64,000 nucleotides of DNA from assembly GCA_031763025.1 (NCBI GenBank), contig JASSKH010000029.1:124001-188000 (forward strand), given 5' to 3'. The notes under the pieces are model-generated. The model worked only from the letters and a program-made list of their open reading frames with translations, was not told where the DNA came from and ran no database searches. Origin of the DNA: Macrocystis pyrifera. Lineage: Eukaryota > Sar > Phaeophyceae > Laminariales > Laminariaceae. The translations under genes and the position numbers were made by a program. Shown one piece after another: positions 1 through 11,751 of the stretch (positions are counted from its first letter, which is position 1; the number at the start of each line of letters is the position of its first letter).

Positions 1-3000
1 TAGAAGGAATCGCATTTTGGCACCAGCCGACCGTAAAATCCAATTGAAGCTCTTAGTTACAAGTATCTGAGCCATCCCACAGTAGGGATAATGCACCCGA
101 CGTTTCTGAGTCCCTCACATTAGGAACTCAATATTTCACCCGATACAATACTTGGAAGAAATTTGTTCTGGCCATCCGGCACTTCTATGCGCTAGTCGTA
201 AAACGAGTGTACGAGATTTGTTTTTCTTTGTAACTGGTAGTTCCTCACTTAAGGAACTCAATTGGTCAGAAACCTTTCGCTCAAAAAGTGCAACCCCTAC
301 CGTGGGATGACTCATCTACAGGGGAAAAGGAGGGTGACCACATGGGAGCAAGTAAGATACGTGTTATACATACGTCGTTGCATCTACGAACTCAATGTGT
401 GTTCTACTGGTTCTCTATATTCCTATCGGTCAGGCAACATCCTGAGGAAAGGCGACAACGATGTTTTAATTACATGCTCAAATGAGACCGCTGCCAAACT
501 TGAAGTTTTGACCTACAATCGTAAACATGCTTCGTGTTCGCTGTGCGCAGGAAGCGGCTGATATCAACACCCGAAACGCAAGGACACCCTAAAGTGTAAC
601 CCTGATTGAGGATGCACGCCCGGTGCTCGCCAGTCCACGTCGTACGAACTCGCCGACCCACGAACTGAGAAAACGTCAAGGACCTCACTTCCCGCTGACA
701 GCCGAGCTAGCCCTGCATGGCCTAACGGCATGCTAACCGCGTTGTCCAGTTGAAAACGGCGTGTTCAAGCTTTTAGCCGGCGGAAGCCGCAACCTCTTGC
801 CTTGTGCGGTTCTCAGGAATAGATGTATCTTTAACGCAGTCGTGTAGGGCCATTGGAAGGACAGTGGTACACGACATTGGGGCGTTTGTATGTTTTTATC
901 TGATTGGTAATGTCGTATATATTTCGTTTCAAAATCGATGTGGTCCGCCTATTCGTATGCACGTGCATCGATCTGCTAAACGAATGGTCCCTGTCTATCA
1001 GTACCTGGTATATGTTAGACACCGCGTACCTTTACCGTAAACATGTTAACGATATTTGCTGCATATCGATTTGATGTTTTTTTTTGTTGCGAGATCATTA
1101 GAGTCGACAACAATTTGATCTATAGCTTACTTCGTTGATACAGTTTATAATGCAACATCTGACGATGACCCAACTGGTGTAGCTCCAGAAAAATCTGTTT
1201 GCTTGTTGCCTTCGTTTTTGCTTGTGGATTTAGACAAATGCGGACGTAGGACCAGTGAATATATCTGCATGATATGTTGCTTGATGCATTTCCATGAATG
1301 TTCGTACGGGATATAACGGCTGCTGTACGGTCATCTGGGATAGGCATCCACAGAGTCAAGCAGCCTGCTGGTAGGATACCTTTTTCGGGCGGTTGATTAG
1401 GGGTGCCTCTTCGATCGATTTCCATTTCCAATCCCTCGAGTTGTGTTACATATTGGGTACTGTATCGATCGAGTTATCTGGCATCGGTGTACCCGGTCCG
1501 ATGGTTTTGTGATGGATATGGGGTGCCAATGAACCGGAACAGGCCTAGCACCGCGAGAGCATATATGATCCTTTTTCCCCAGGCATCAGGCTACGGCGTT
1601 CCCCAGCAAGAACGGATGTTGTTGTGACGGGAGCTGCTTCCCCTCAAAGAATATGGCTTTTCCACAGGGATAACATAGGTCGTCGTTATTGGAGCGTATC
1701 CGGTAGATTCTATTCGATGTTATATATATTGACATAACCGTGCAAATTTGTATCTGATTGATTCTACGAGAATCAAATGCAGGCTGACATTGTTCAGCAG
1801 CTCCGTTCACGCTCGTATTGTTTGCTGGGCGGCTCGAACGAGATTATGCGTGGGCGTCGATATCGACCCAGGGCATAGTTCAGCCCACTGAGTTGCCAGT
1901 CGCCCGTGCTCCTTTAAATGAAACGATTTTCCAACATGACAAAATGAAGCCTACACATACAGATATCTTTCTGGTGTAACGAGTCGGATTGTTCGCGCAC
2001 TGCCAGCACATTTTCATTGAAATGGTTGGAAGTAGGTGTCCTAAAATGCCGTCTGGTGCTATCCAATTCCCATTTTCCGCGGCCTGTTGCTTGAAAAGTC
2101 CACATGCCCGGCTTCGGTTTGACGTTATACTCCGACGGTACCAGGGTGTAAATTAAGCCGGAGTAACAACAATGATATTCCTGGATGCATTGGGTACGTC
2201 ATGCAATATTGCTGTAGGTACCAACGTCAATAGTTGAGACGTTCAGCATCATGAACTAAGCCCGAAGAAACACGCCAATCGCGCCATCACCCCGTTTCAA
2301 GTAGTGGAAAACATGCCCGATCGGTAATTATCGAACGAACAAATTGTGTCGTTTCTTGTTTCGTAATTGGTCGTTTTATTCCGAATGAAGTACGAATCAG
2401 ATGGTTCGGATATTGTTATACTTTCAGCCGAAAACAATATCTATTGGAGTATCCTACTTCGTTACGAGCACAAATATGCACCGCGACAGTACCAGTAGTG
2501 TTCTTGTCTGTGCAATCGATTTCCAGAATCTAGGATAGTGCAGTACACATATTTGTTGACAACGCAATTTGCATAGACCTGCTGAATTACGACATGCTTA
2601 CGACTATTAACAGCCGGAAACTACACTGTTTCGAGGTATGTACCATGTCTACTATAACCGCTCGACACGATCTGTATGACGCTAGTTAGCAACTTGGTCT
2701 TTATTTGTGAACTTCCTTGTAGTATTGGCACTCGTGGCAATACAAGGTTAAGCTTGCTTCTTATGGTATCGTGTTCAGAGGCATCTATTTCGTACGTGGC
2801 AGAAACAACAATGGGCAGCCCGCTGGCCATTTCATCGCTAAGGCTCATAGATGTAAATCCTTTTGCTAGCGTCGAGCTCGATTCACTACGTTCGATGGTT
2901 GTGAAATATCTACTGTGTTTCCTCCTATCTTCAGGACATAAACAATGCGCTGTACTACTTTGGCTTTAGCGGTCAATACCTTTGGCCTACGTCGAGAGCA

Positions 3001-3169
3001 CTCGCTTCTTACGCCATGGCACGCTGCACGCTGGGAACGGGGATGTTTGCTTCCGTCCGTCACCGATCGCTCAACTGTGTCCACGTCCACACCTGAGTTC
3101 CAATACGACGGCATCAAAGCCGTCATCCCGTAGGATAACACGTTCATGGTTCAGGGAAAACGCTGAAAA
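1..3169. other. no recognisable gene
   Basis: About 3.2 kb in which I recognise no protein family, RNA gene or repeat. The open frames are about 100 codons or less, overlap on both strands and have no family motif. The stretch just before the Ty1/copia remnant may hold further decayed element sequence, but I cannot support an alignment there. Confidence 0.5.
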
Positions 3170-3921
3170 ACGCGCACCGGCGGACTTTCGCCTGGTGTGA
3201 AGATCGAGGTGTTCGACGAGCATGAACCCCTGGGTGATTGGCCTTTTCGCGAGGTGGTGGGGTTCTCGATGTGGCTTGCGCACCAGACACGACCGGATAT
3301 TGCGAACGCGGTGGGGGCGATAGCGAGGTACACGAATATACCGAGGGAAGTACACTGGAGGACAGCAGTCGGTATTTTTGAGTATGTATTTTCTACTAGT
3401 GGTTTCGGCACTACGTTCCAGAAGGGTGGCGGGCTTGAGCTGGTAGCGGTTTTGCAGATACAGACTCTGCCAACAACGTAACTGACAGGAGGTCAGTTTC
3501 CGGTGGGCTATCATGTGTGGTGGGGCATGTGTGCTGTTTATCTAAGACTCAGAAATGCGTCACACTCCCAACCACTGAGGCCGAATATGTAGCACTGGCA
3601 GACACTATCAAGGAGGCAATGTTCATGCGCTATGTATGGAGTTTTATTTTGCTAGGGTGTGGGGAGAGATGCACTACGGTTTTCGAGGATGACGAGGGGG
3701 CGAGGCACCTGGCACAAAATCCAGCGTGCACGTCGAATTCGAAGCATATCGACGTACGACACCACTTTTTGCGGGAGCTTATTTTTAAGGGGGAGTTTGA
3801 TATTACCAATATAGAGTCGGGGGAACAACATGCAGATTTCTTGACAGAGCCGCTCAACAACATGGTGTGTCGTTACCACCGGGATTACCTGATGAATCTT
3901 GACCCGGTTTTTCCGAGGTAG
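3170..3921 (+). pseudogene. Ty1/copia retrotransposon pol remnant (RT end and RNase H)
   Basis: This is the 3' end of a Ty1/copia polyprotein, the part that ends reverse transcriptase and forms RNase H. In one frame (3197-3450) the text includes FREVVGFSMWLAHQTRPDIA, the typical copia stretch before RNase H. The signal then moves to another frame: DRRSVSGG around 3487-3510, KTQKCVTLPTTEAEYVALAD from about 3550, VFEDDEGA near 3680, SKHIDVRHHFLREL near 3740-3780 and EQHADFLTEPL near 3830. The E of EAEY and the D of FEDDEGA, both expected RNase H residues, are still present. The frame change at about 3445-3465 and the loss of everything upstream (gag, protease, integrase, most of RT) make it a dead fragment. 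The stop at 3919-3921 is probably the native end of pol. Confidence 0.85.
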
Positions 3922-5214
3922 AAGATTTTATGTTATGATTTTAGAGTAAAGGATTTGTCTGAACTACGTAAAAATCCGAAGATGCTGCCGTTTTTCCCTG
4001 GCCAATTCCTAGGATGATACCAGTTTGTTCCTGGTGATGAATTTCGAGAGATTTTTGTGTTTTCGAGTAGTTTCAACGGTTTCCAGAGTTTTAGGTGTTT
4101 TCGAGTAGTTTCAACGTCAAATAAAATTCGAGGTGAAGGGATGTATGCTATCTCGCATTACCGTCGCGATCTGTGTATCTTTGGCGGGAATAGGGGACAA
4201 GGTGAGACTCTTGTCCGGAGGAACGGGGTTCATTGCGATCTCTATCTTTTGAATTCTTGGCTTAATTTTCACTTTGATGAGCATGACTACTGTGAAATTT
4301 TCTTTGATTTGCATTACATTCTTATGAAATAGAGGGAGGGGTTTTCGATAAGGCTGAAGAGAGACTATGAAGCGCCTGGGGGCGGGTGCGGTCCATAATA
4401 AATGTTTTCTGACCTGGAAGGTTTGGATAGTATTCTGGAAATTGAGCGTTTAATTTTTGGTTTTTTAAATTGGTGCTTCTGAATTATTGAGTTGGTCATA
4501 ACATTGGGATGTTTCAACCCAGCGGAGTCATACATTGTTATGTACAGAGCTGGGGGGGGTATTGGAGTATGGTCCTGTAAATTGAGCAAGGGTGTTATTG
4601 ATTGTGCTCAGAAACACGACGGAGATGTTTATATTTAACAGGAGGGAGTTCCACATATTGATATGGGAATATAGGAGACGGATATATAGACGGATATTCT
4701 GCGGGATAAACGGAAGGTTTATTCCCGCAACCTGTTGGATAATAACCTGCGTACGTAGCATGAGCTGTCACTTGACAGCTCAGACATAATATACGAGGAG
4801 TCCCATGTTACTGTCTGGAGTCAACCACATGCTCCATGGCCAGCTGCGTCTATACCCTTAGAGATCAATCACCAGTACATTCTAACTTAATTCGAATGAA
4901 TACGAATGCACGTGTGCACTATGAAGTCACTCTGAAATCACAAAACGTCAGTGTACCAGCACCAGTCACTAATTTCAACATAGCAGTTACGTTGTGGCAA
5001 ACGCCGCGTAGACGACAACAGTAAGGGTTCGGAGTATATCGTGTGACACTCAACTCGAAAGCAGGTTGAACAACTCCTGCAAATAAAGGCATACGGAAAC
5101 TATACGCGTTACCCAGACTTCTGGGTGTTGTAAAACGTCCCCCACGACTACGCGTATTGCTCGAACTATGATGCGGACGTACCAAGCCACTGAAGAGATG
5201 CCGAAGGTGAAGGT
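3922..5214. other. flank of copia remnant, no gene seen
   Basis: This could contain the remains of the copia 3' untranslated region and LTR, but no matching second LTR lies in the window to prove it. Apart from a short direct repeat at 4057-4116 I see no structure and no coding sequence. Confidence 0.4.
4057..4116 (+). repeat. short direct repeat, period 38 bp
   Basis: The string GTGTTTTCGAGTAGTTTCAA occurs at 4057 and again at 4095. It lies about 140 bp after the copia stop codon, so it may belong to the element's LTR. Confidence 0.8.
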
Positions 5215-5485
5215 CATGCAGTCGATGAAGCTGAGGTGAGTGATGTAGCCGATGGAGCTGATGCGGCTGGTGTAGGTGATGAAAGTGAGTTGCTATCGTA
5301 GTGGATCAACGTGATGTAAAGGTGGTGGTTGATGGAGCTGAGGTAACTGAAGCAACTGGTGTAGCGGCCTCAGGTCTTGCTGTTGCACCTGATGTCGTAC
5401 CCTATGTTGTTTGGAATAGTGATGAAAGGTGATGAAGCTGCCGCTAGGTCCGCTGATTTCGCGGCCGCAGTAGCCTCTGCTCTAC
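5215..5485 (+). repeat. GAT/GCT/GTA trinucleotide-biased low-complexity tract
   Basis: The tract is dominated by degenerate GATGAAGCTGAGGTG-like words. From 5221 one frame reads a low-complexity Asp/Glu/Ala/Val/Gly peptide (starting VDEAEVSDVADGADAAG) up to a stop at 5299. From 5331 another frame reads a similar peptide. It runs directly into the frame that carries the LINE reverse transcriptase. It may be a decayed low-complexity coding exon or a degenerate GNN microsatellite; the interrupted frames make it non-functional today. Confidence 0.55.
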
Positions 5486-5488
5486 GTA

Positions 5489-7540
5489 GTGCTCTCTGCC
5501 GTACGAGTTGTTGGTGTATCAGCCGTTGCTGAACCAATTGTTATTTCACCAGTTGTTGCTGTAACTGTCGTGGCTATACCAGTCAATGTTGTAACGGGGA
5601 AAATTGCTGAGGAGCCAAATTGCGTCGGATCCAAGTTGGATTACGTAACAAAACCAAGTTTGACCCTGCATGATATCGTCGGTCAGGCAGAGGTCACCGA
5701 CAATGGACGGCGCGATGTTCCGAGGGGAACAGTGATCAGGAGCGTATTTGATGAGGATGTTCCTGCGAGCGTCGTGCTCCACAACTGTCAAATGCTTGCG
5801 TTGGGGAGTTCGAGTGTCACACTTGCCTGCATAGATGCGACCATCGAGGTCCTTCACAGAAAAAAGGACCACACTGATACCAATAACTACAGAGGGACTT
5901 TGCTTGTAGCCCATGCAGGCAAAGGTGTATTGAAAATCGTCGCGTCCCGCCTCCGCAACTACTGCGAGACCAAGGGATTACTCCCGGAGAAACAGTGCGG
6001 CTTTGTCCCCGCACGATCAACGATCAGGATATCTGTTGTTCGTCGTGCGCCGATTGCAAGAGCTTGGACGACCGAGGAAACCCCCCTGCACGTGTGCTGT
6101 ATCGATCTGCAGAAAGCGTACGACTCCGTCGACCGAGAGCTGCAATGGGAGGTACTCACACGCTTTGGGGTAGCAACCGAGATGCTGACCATTGTCCGTC
6201 GTTTCGACGAAGGCATGCGGGCTCGCGTTCGTACGAATGACGGCGAGCACTCGGAAGGGTTTGATGGCACGCAGGGGCTGCGCAAGGTCTGCGTGCTACC
6301 TCCGCCACTGTTTAACGTCTTCTTGGCTGCTCGGGAACCATCGTACTAGTACGCTTCAGCCAAGACAAATCCATCGTAAGGGATTTCGTTCAACTTGGTG
6401 ATGCTGGAGTAGTCGGACTAGAGGAGCAAGAGCCTTTAGCGTGGATGCGAAGGGCGGCATGGGGAATTTCGTACGCTGTGACACAAGAATTTTATCGAAG
6501 TCCCCCTGATAGGCTCGAGAAAGTGATGAGAGTCATCGTGCCTGTCTTCGAAGCAGCAGGCCTCACGCTACCGGAACGTATGACATAAACAATGCTTCTA
6601 CGAACACCAGAGCAGATAACCGACGCACTACCGTTCGTCATCGAAGCAGCAGGCCAGAGGTATACACAGACGGCCAACGTATTATACCGAGGCCACACTA
6701 TCCACGCAGACGCTATCCTCTCGCCCTAAACCGACCGACGGCTGAGTCTCATGCAGACCTGCCTCAAACGATTCGGCCTGGAATTGTAAGATAGGACGAC
6801 CGCTCCCGTAGCCTGAAAGTCCGAATACTGAAGGTCGGGGTGATTGAGACCCTGCTGTATAGGCGTGTGACGTGGATCCTCAGAGCGGAATACTTTGCCA
6901 AGCTTCAAACGGCTCACCACGAAGTCCGTTGGTGAGTCATTGGCTTTCAGAGCCGACTTCCTCCTGACATGCCATCCTCTCGTGCGCGAAGACCCTCAAG
7001 ATGACACGTTGCTAGAGCATCGTAACGACCATCCTCAAACGGCGGCTCTTGACATGACAAAGCAAGGCGCGACTACCAAGACGGGTAGTGTTCGGGACGA
7101 TGGCCGGTGGGGAGAACCCGATACCTGGCGGACAGTTTAAGACTTGGCATAGATTCATAGTCGAAGACCTTAGGGAGTTCCGACCCACCGAAGGGTCAAC
7201 GGAACTTGCCCTCTTAGTGTTTGAAGTTTCGACCGCACAGTGGTCGACTGCACAAAAATATCGGGGAAGTGGTACCGGTAGGTTCTCCAAGCAGCCAAAC
7301 GGCTCATGGGTAGGTTGCATGAGGATGAGGCACGGCTGAGTAGGAAGAGCCACGCATCCGCCGTGGGTGATGTCCAGGAGAGGGGGGATATCAGGACGAA
7401 CAGAAGGGAAACCGCGGTGGACGGAAGTAGGATTGAGATGGCAGTGAAGGTAGCAAGGCACCAGGCCGACAGGGATGTCGAACATGCCCATGCTACTCGT
7501 GCCGCCAACTGGTGCAGCTGGTTCGAACGTAGTCTTCCTT
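5489..7540 (+). pseudogene. LINE (non-LTR) reverse transcriptase ORF, inactivated
   Basis: A non-LTR retrotransposon ORF2-like protein, broken by stops and frame changes. The open part 5489-6349 carries the classical order of LINE RT blocks: NNYRG (about residue 132), LVAHAGKGVLKI, a YCETKGLLPEKQCGF-type block, CCIDLQKAYDSVDR with the first catalytic Asp (about residues 203-216), GMRARVR, and QGLRKVCVLPPPLFNVF. The next block continues in a different frame as GISYAVTQ at about 6462-6485, where active elements have a YADD box: both catalytic Asp are lost. Further C-terminal blocks follow: EAAGQRYTQTANVLYRGHTI, then, after several stops, VVFGTMAGGENP near 7080-7125 and DLREFRPTEGSTELAL near 7160-7215. 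The first 330 bases or so of the long frame are low in complexity and not RT-like. There is no endonuclease domain in view, so the copy is 5' truncated or replaced. Confidence 0.88.
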
Positions 7541-8110
7541 TGTCGTCTTTTTTCCTTGTGGGCTTGATCCTCGTCGATTTTAATTTTATTTTTTATCTTC
7601 CTTTCTTCCGTTGATAAACCTTCAGCAATAAGTCTTGTGGCGAGAGTGGATGGCGAGTCTGCTTTACTTGTTTCGTATATTCCCTGCCGCCTAGGGGCGG
7701 GGCATACGTAACGAACGCAGGACGGAGACTGCAAACAGGGCAGCAAGGTCTCAAGCGGATTAGTACGGAGAACTTGGCTGCGCTACTCGTGCCACAAACT
7801 GCTGCGGCCACCTGGAGGGCGAATTGCACTTCGGTTTGCCTCTTTTTCCCTTGGTTCTTACTCTCACTCTGTTTATAGGTTGAATGGTGTTTTCTTGTTT
7901 TGCACGCTTTGTTCAAGTGTCCACCAAATACTCCGCGGGGAGGCACGACAGTTTTCATATATTTTCCATATTCATGTTTCTCTTGCGATTTGTTTTCATT
8001 TTATCATTTTTGTATTGTATTTTATCTTTCTTTCGTTGTCTCTCTTGCACAAAAATATCTATGTTATGCCTGTCATATCTAGTATGATATGACATTGCAT
8101 TGTCTACTAT
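5800..8110 (+). mobile_element. 5'-truncated LINE with 3' tail
   Basis: The element comprises the reverse transcriptase remnant followed by an AT-rich, T-rich 3' tail. The tail boundary is inferred from two other copies of the same tail in the opposite orientation (near 47.0-47.6 and 48.5-48.8 kb), whose similarity to this copy ends at GACATTGCATTGTCTACT (about 8110). I see no clear poly(A) or target duplication. The left boundary is uncertain because the sequence before about 5800 is low complexity rather than LINE-like. Confidence 0.7.
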
Positions 8111-8115
8111 GCGTA
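7615..8115 (+). repeat. LINE 3' tail, copy 1 of a dispersed family
   Basis: This matches the reverse complement of 47030-47580 over its whole length, with shared words such as AGGACGGAGAC, GTAGTACGGAGA, TTGGCT and TACTCGT. It partly matches the reverse complement of 48500-48840. Within it, GCTACTCGTGCC followed by a CTGGTGCAGCTGG/CTGCTGCGGCCACC-like stretch occurs twice, at 7493 and 7786, suggesting an internal duplication of the end of the coding region. Open frames on either strand here have no family match and are taken as chance. Confidence 0.75.
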
Positions 8116-11100
8116 GTGCATACGTAACAATGTAGTATCTCTTTGGCGTAGTTTCGTGACCACATAGCTTGTTGAATCTTTCTAGGATTGAAGAATCGGC
8201 ACGGACGCTGGTTGTTTGTACTGGATGTCGACGGGTATACAGGACGGTTTAATGAGAAGAACGCACACATATTCAAGTTATGGAAGAAGCAGGACAATAT
8301 GTCATTAACGAAGGGTATGGTAGAGTGCTGCATGTTAACGTACACTTCGTCTGCAAGTGTAGAGCATGTGATGAACGGGATTTTGTTCTCAATTCTCCGA
8401 CACCCCAACTTTGGCGATCGATATAACACGTGTGCATAGACTATCCAGCCTAGTATTTGCTTGACTCATTGAACTCCGAAACTGAAAGGGTACGATCATA
8501 CATTGTATGCTCGATACCACGTATTTAATGGGCACATATCGCAAGATTGCTTCGTACATGAATGGTAAGCCGGCAGTGAACATCGCACGTAGCAACCCAT
8601 AACCCATATATTCGCTTATATACACAAAGGCTTCCCCGACTACCGCAGGGTACTCCTAAATTACATTTCAGGGGTGTCTAGAGCTCGCAAGGATACAATA
8701 CATTGGGTTGGCACTAGCACATGTGTCATGGGAAGCGCCATATAGGGCGTTCGTCGAATAAGCAACATCATACTGCCCTAACAAAAAATCGAATTCACAG
8801 AAGTACTAAACTTCACGCTGGCTTCAAATTCAACTGCCAGCTACATCGACCATAGAAATTACCTGAGTGAAAACATATAAATTCCGGTGACGGTTCCTTC
8901 GAAGCCGTTAAGGAATATTTCGACAGAAACCGTTTGTGGGAACGCACGGTTCCGGCTCAGCTAGAGAGCATTCGCATGCCAGCACTTCACCAACTTTGTT
9001 TCCCGGCATTGGGTACGTTGTCGCGGTTAAGACACAACGCTGACCTTCAAGGTATGCTTACTACACTGAAACCCCCAATCCATAGTGTGGCCGGATGTCG
9101 AGGATGATCGTCGACTGAATTTTACTTTGCACTTCGAAACGTCACATGCGATTGGCAAAGAACAAAAATTAACGATGAGCTTTAGTGTATGTTTAGACAG
9201 ACGGCAATGCCATGGGCGAAGTTTAGGACTACAGTAGTGTCAGACGCGTGTTACAGTACGGTGCGAAAAAATGTGCTGGAGGCTCTTCACTTAAGGATAT
9301 TTAAAACCCCAACCAACAAGGTTTTTATTAATAGGAAAAAGTGCAATCCGACTATAAGGCCGACATCCTACGTATGTCACGAACAATATCATATAGCACT
9401 AAGGGGCCGTCTACGATTCTGTGTTAAGGAACCCGTTCAATGTTAAATATGTAGCAAAACCACGATACCCCTAATGTAGCAGCTGTCGCCAACATGTATT
9501 GATCCTATTGCGACATTTCTCGGCGAACACGAAGTTATGGTTTGTTAAGGTATCGATATATTACAAGAAATGGTTCATGAATACTGCCCACGAGACAAAG
9601 GTAACATGTCTAACTTTAAACTTGTTCATATGGTTGGCATATTGAGTTGGATATATTTCTCGCGGTTAGCCCAAGTAATAATGTTCCCGCACGCACGGTG
9701 CGCCAACCGTGTTCTGGAAATAGTGGGAAGCTACCGTCAGGTAGTGATGTTATGGTGGATGTTGTGGCAGTAAATGTTTCCGGTTCTACGATATTCCTGA
9801 ACTTTTCCAATTTCGATGGCCGGTGTTTAGAGCACGTACATGCGTCGAAGGCCCGTTCGAACTACCAGACTTTAATTTAAAAATGCGGTCTACTTCATAG
9901 ATGGTTAGATTCGATTTTTCTGGGCCTTTAGCAGATAGGCAAACCCGACGATTATATGTTCTTCGTCGGATGAAGGGCAGTTACCAAATACGTGAGCACT
10001 ACCGCCTTGTACACACGAGTGGTGCGTGTAGCAGCCGGCGAAGCAAACGCTTTTTGTTTTCGTGGATCACAGCCTTGTGGATAGATATTGACTGTACTTT
10101 CTCCAACCCGCCAGCTGTGTAATTTTGGGAGGAAATAACTGTATATCCAAAGAGGCCCTCGGCAATTATTGTTGTTGTTCCTTGGAGCGTTCATTAACAG
10201 GGGTACGATTGTGAAGGAAGACCGTGTCTGACTACCGTGGGTCTCAAACTGAGGAACTACCCCAAACTCACCCGAAACGCATTGACGTGTTACACATTAT
10301 TCGTTGTATACGTACGCCATCGGGTTGCACATTTCATATAGGTGTGCTCTCAAAACTTCAACCGTGGCGATATGTGCAGCTCTTTAAACGAGGATGCCGT
10401 GAGCAAGGTCGGTAGGCTCCAATATCGCAGCGTGTTCCTCTGGCTACACACTCCTGCATTCGCACAATTCACGTCCTGATGGTGGTCTTGCCGAGTGCAA
10501 GCGCCAGGCGTGTCTACTTTTAAAGGTCGAGGAAGACGTTGCCTAGGCCAAATGCGACCGGGATGTACCCGTGCCCTTTTGGACTGTTGATGGAGCACTT
10601 GCATCCTTACTAGCGCTGTATAGTCGGATTGCCACAACTTCGTTTCACCTGAAAGTCCGGCAGGCAGGTGTAAGTGTCCCGACGTCAGTATTTCAGGGAC
10701 ACAATAACGAAGTATGCGAGTGATTGGGAACTTTCGTGCATTCTTGTGTTGTGTGGTCAGCCTAGTTTGATTATTGAAAACGCGTGCGATGTCTGTGATC
10801 ATTGAAACCAATGGTTCATAGCCGAGCACCTCCTTGGTTCTTTTGAAATAGCCACGATTTACGTCAGAGTACCGCCCTCGATAAATATTTAGTGACCAAC
10901 TGTAGTCGATACTAGGTGAAGGATCGTTTTAGAATGCTTTTGAATTGCAAAAAAAAAAGTAGACAGTTTGGGTAGATGATATTCCATCTTTCTGCAGAAT
11001 CCGCATACGACGAGGAAATCGACGAACGGTCCAACATGTGGAATTCGTCAAGAGGATTGGTTTATTAGACCGCGTGAGAGCTATTTGCTGCTGAAGGGCA

Positions 11101-11235
11101 TCCCGTTGTTGTTCTTGTCTTGATCCTCAAACAATAACTTTATTGGATGGACACCTTTTTGCTGGCATGTTATTGGCATCATGTATATAACAAACGACAA
11201 GATGCCGTTTATATGACGCGCATGACAGCCCCACA
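8116..11235. other. no recognisable gene
   Basis: Roughly 3 kb with no protein motif, RNA gene or repeat that I can identify. A 159-codon frame on the minus strand (10350-10829) has no recognisable domain and is of a length expected by chance in a window of this size. Confidence 0.45.
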
Positions 11236-11751
11236 TTGAGACCTTCAGGTTATGTGATCTGGTCTATTACTTCGCTGAAAGCGGCACATTGTCTGGCGTT
11301 CGAAAGCATCGTTGCAAGACATGGTGTATCAGTGAGACCATTGGTTGGAGTCACTGCGGTTGCGACATGTCGCTTAATCCATTTAAAAAACGCAATGGCC
11401 TCGTCAGTCGTCGGTGGCCGTCGAGTGTACGTCACGTTCCCCATCCCACACTCATGGACACCTTTGATTAAAAACCACGATCTTCTCCCAAACCAGACCG
11501 ATGTTCTGGTTGATCTACATGAAAAAGGTCCAGCAGGGTACACGGCTGATAGGAAACGTCAGAAACTGTCACAAGAAGAGCCCAACAAGAACCTTTGCCG
11601 CTCGATGACCGATGATTGCTACAATAGGAGAGCACCTAATTCATGTTTAACCTTTACGCAGGCTAGGAGCTCTGTTCCCCACATAGAACCTGAACACGAG
11701 AGAGATACCATGTGGAACCCAATGAAAACCCCCAGAGCCACAGCGACGTAG
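11236..11751 (+). CDS. uncharacterised ORF, 171 codons
   Basis: This is one of the longer frames without a known family. The C-terminal two thirds have a protein-like composition (YVTFPIPHSWTPLIKNHDLL, then a charged and polar tail). No catalytic motif, signal peptide or membrane segment is visible. The opposite strand carries a 97-codon frame (11250-11543), also protein-like in composition (PPTTDEAIAFFKWIKRH), ending in its own stop, so the coding strand is undecided. Neither has obvious neighbours. I do not recognise a function for either and a chance origin remains possible. Confidence 0.22.
   Translation: MRPSGYVIWSITSLKAAHCLAFESIVARHGVSVRPLVGVTAVATCRLIHLKNAMASSVVGGRRVYVTFPIPHSWTPLIKNHDLLPNQTDVLVDLHEKGPAGYTADRKRQKLSQEEPNKNLCRSMTDDCYNRRAPNSCLTFTQARSSVPHIEPEHERDTMWNPMKTPRATAT

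Noticed and set aside
3071..3514. 147-codon minus-strand ORF
   Set aside because: Shadow of the Ty1/copia RNase H remnant on the plus strand.
7012..7746. 244-codon minus-strand ORF, one of the longest in the window
   Set aside because: It is antisense to the LINE C-terminal region, which has recognisable family blocks on the plus strand.
10350..10829. 159-codon minus-strand ORF
   Set aside because: No domain, no splice or paralogue evidence; a few frames of this length are expected by chance in 64 kb.
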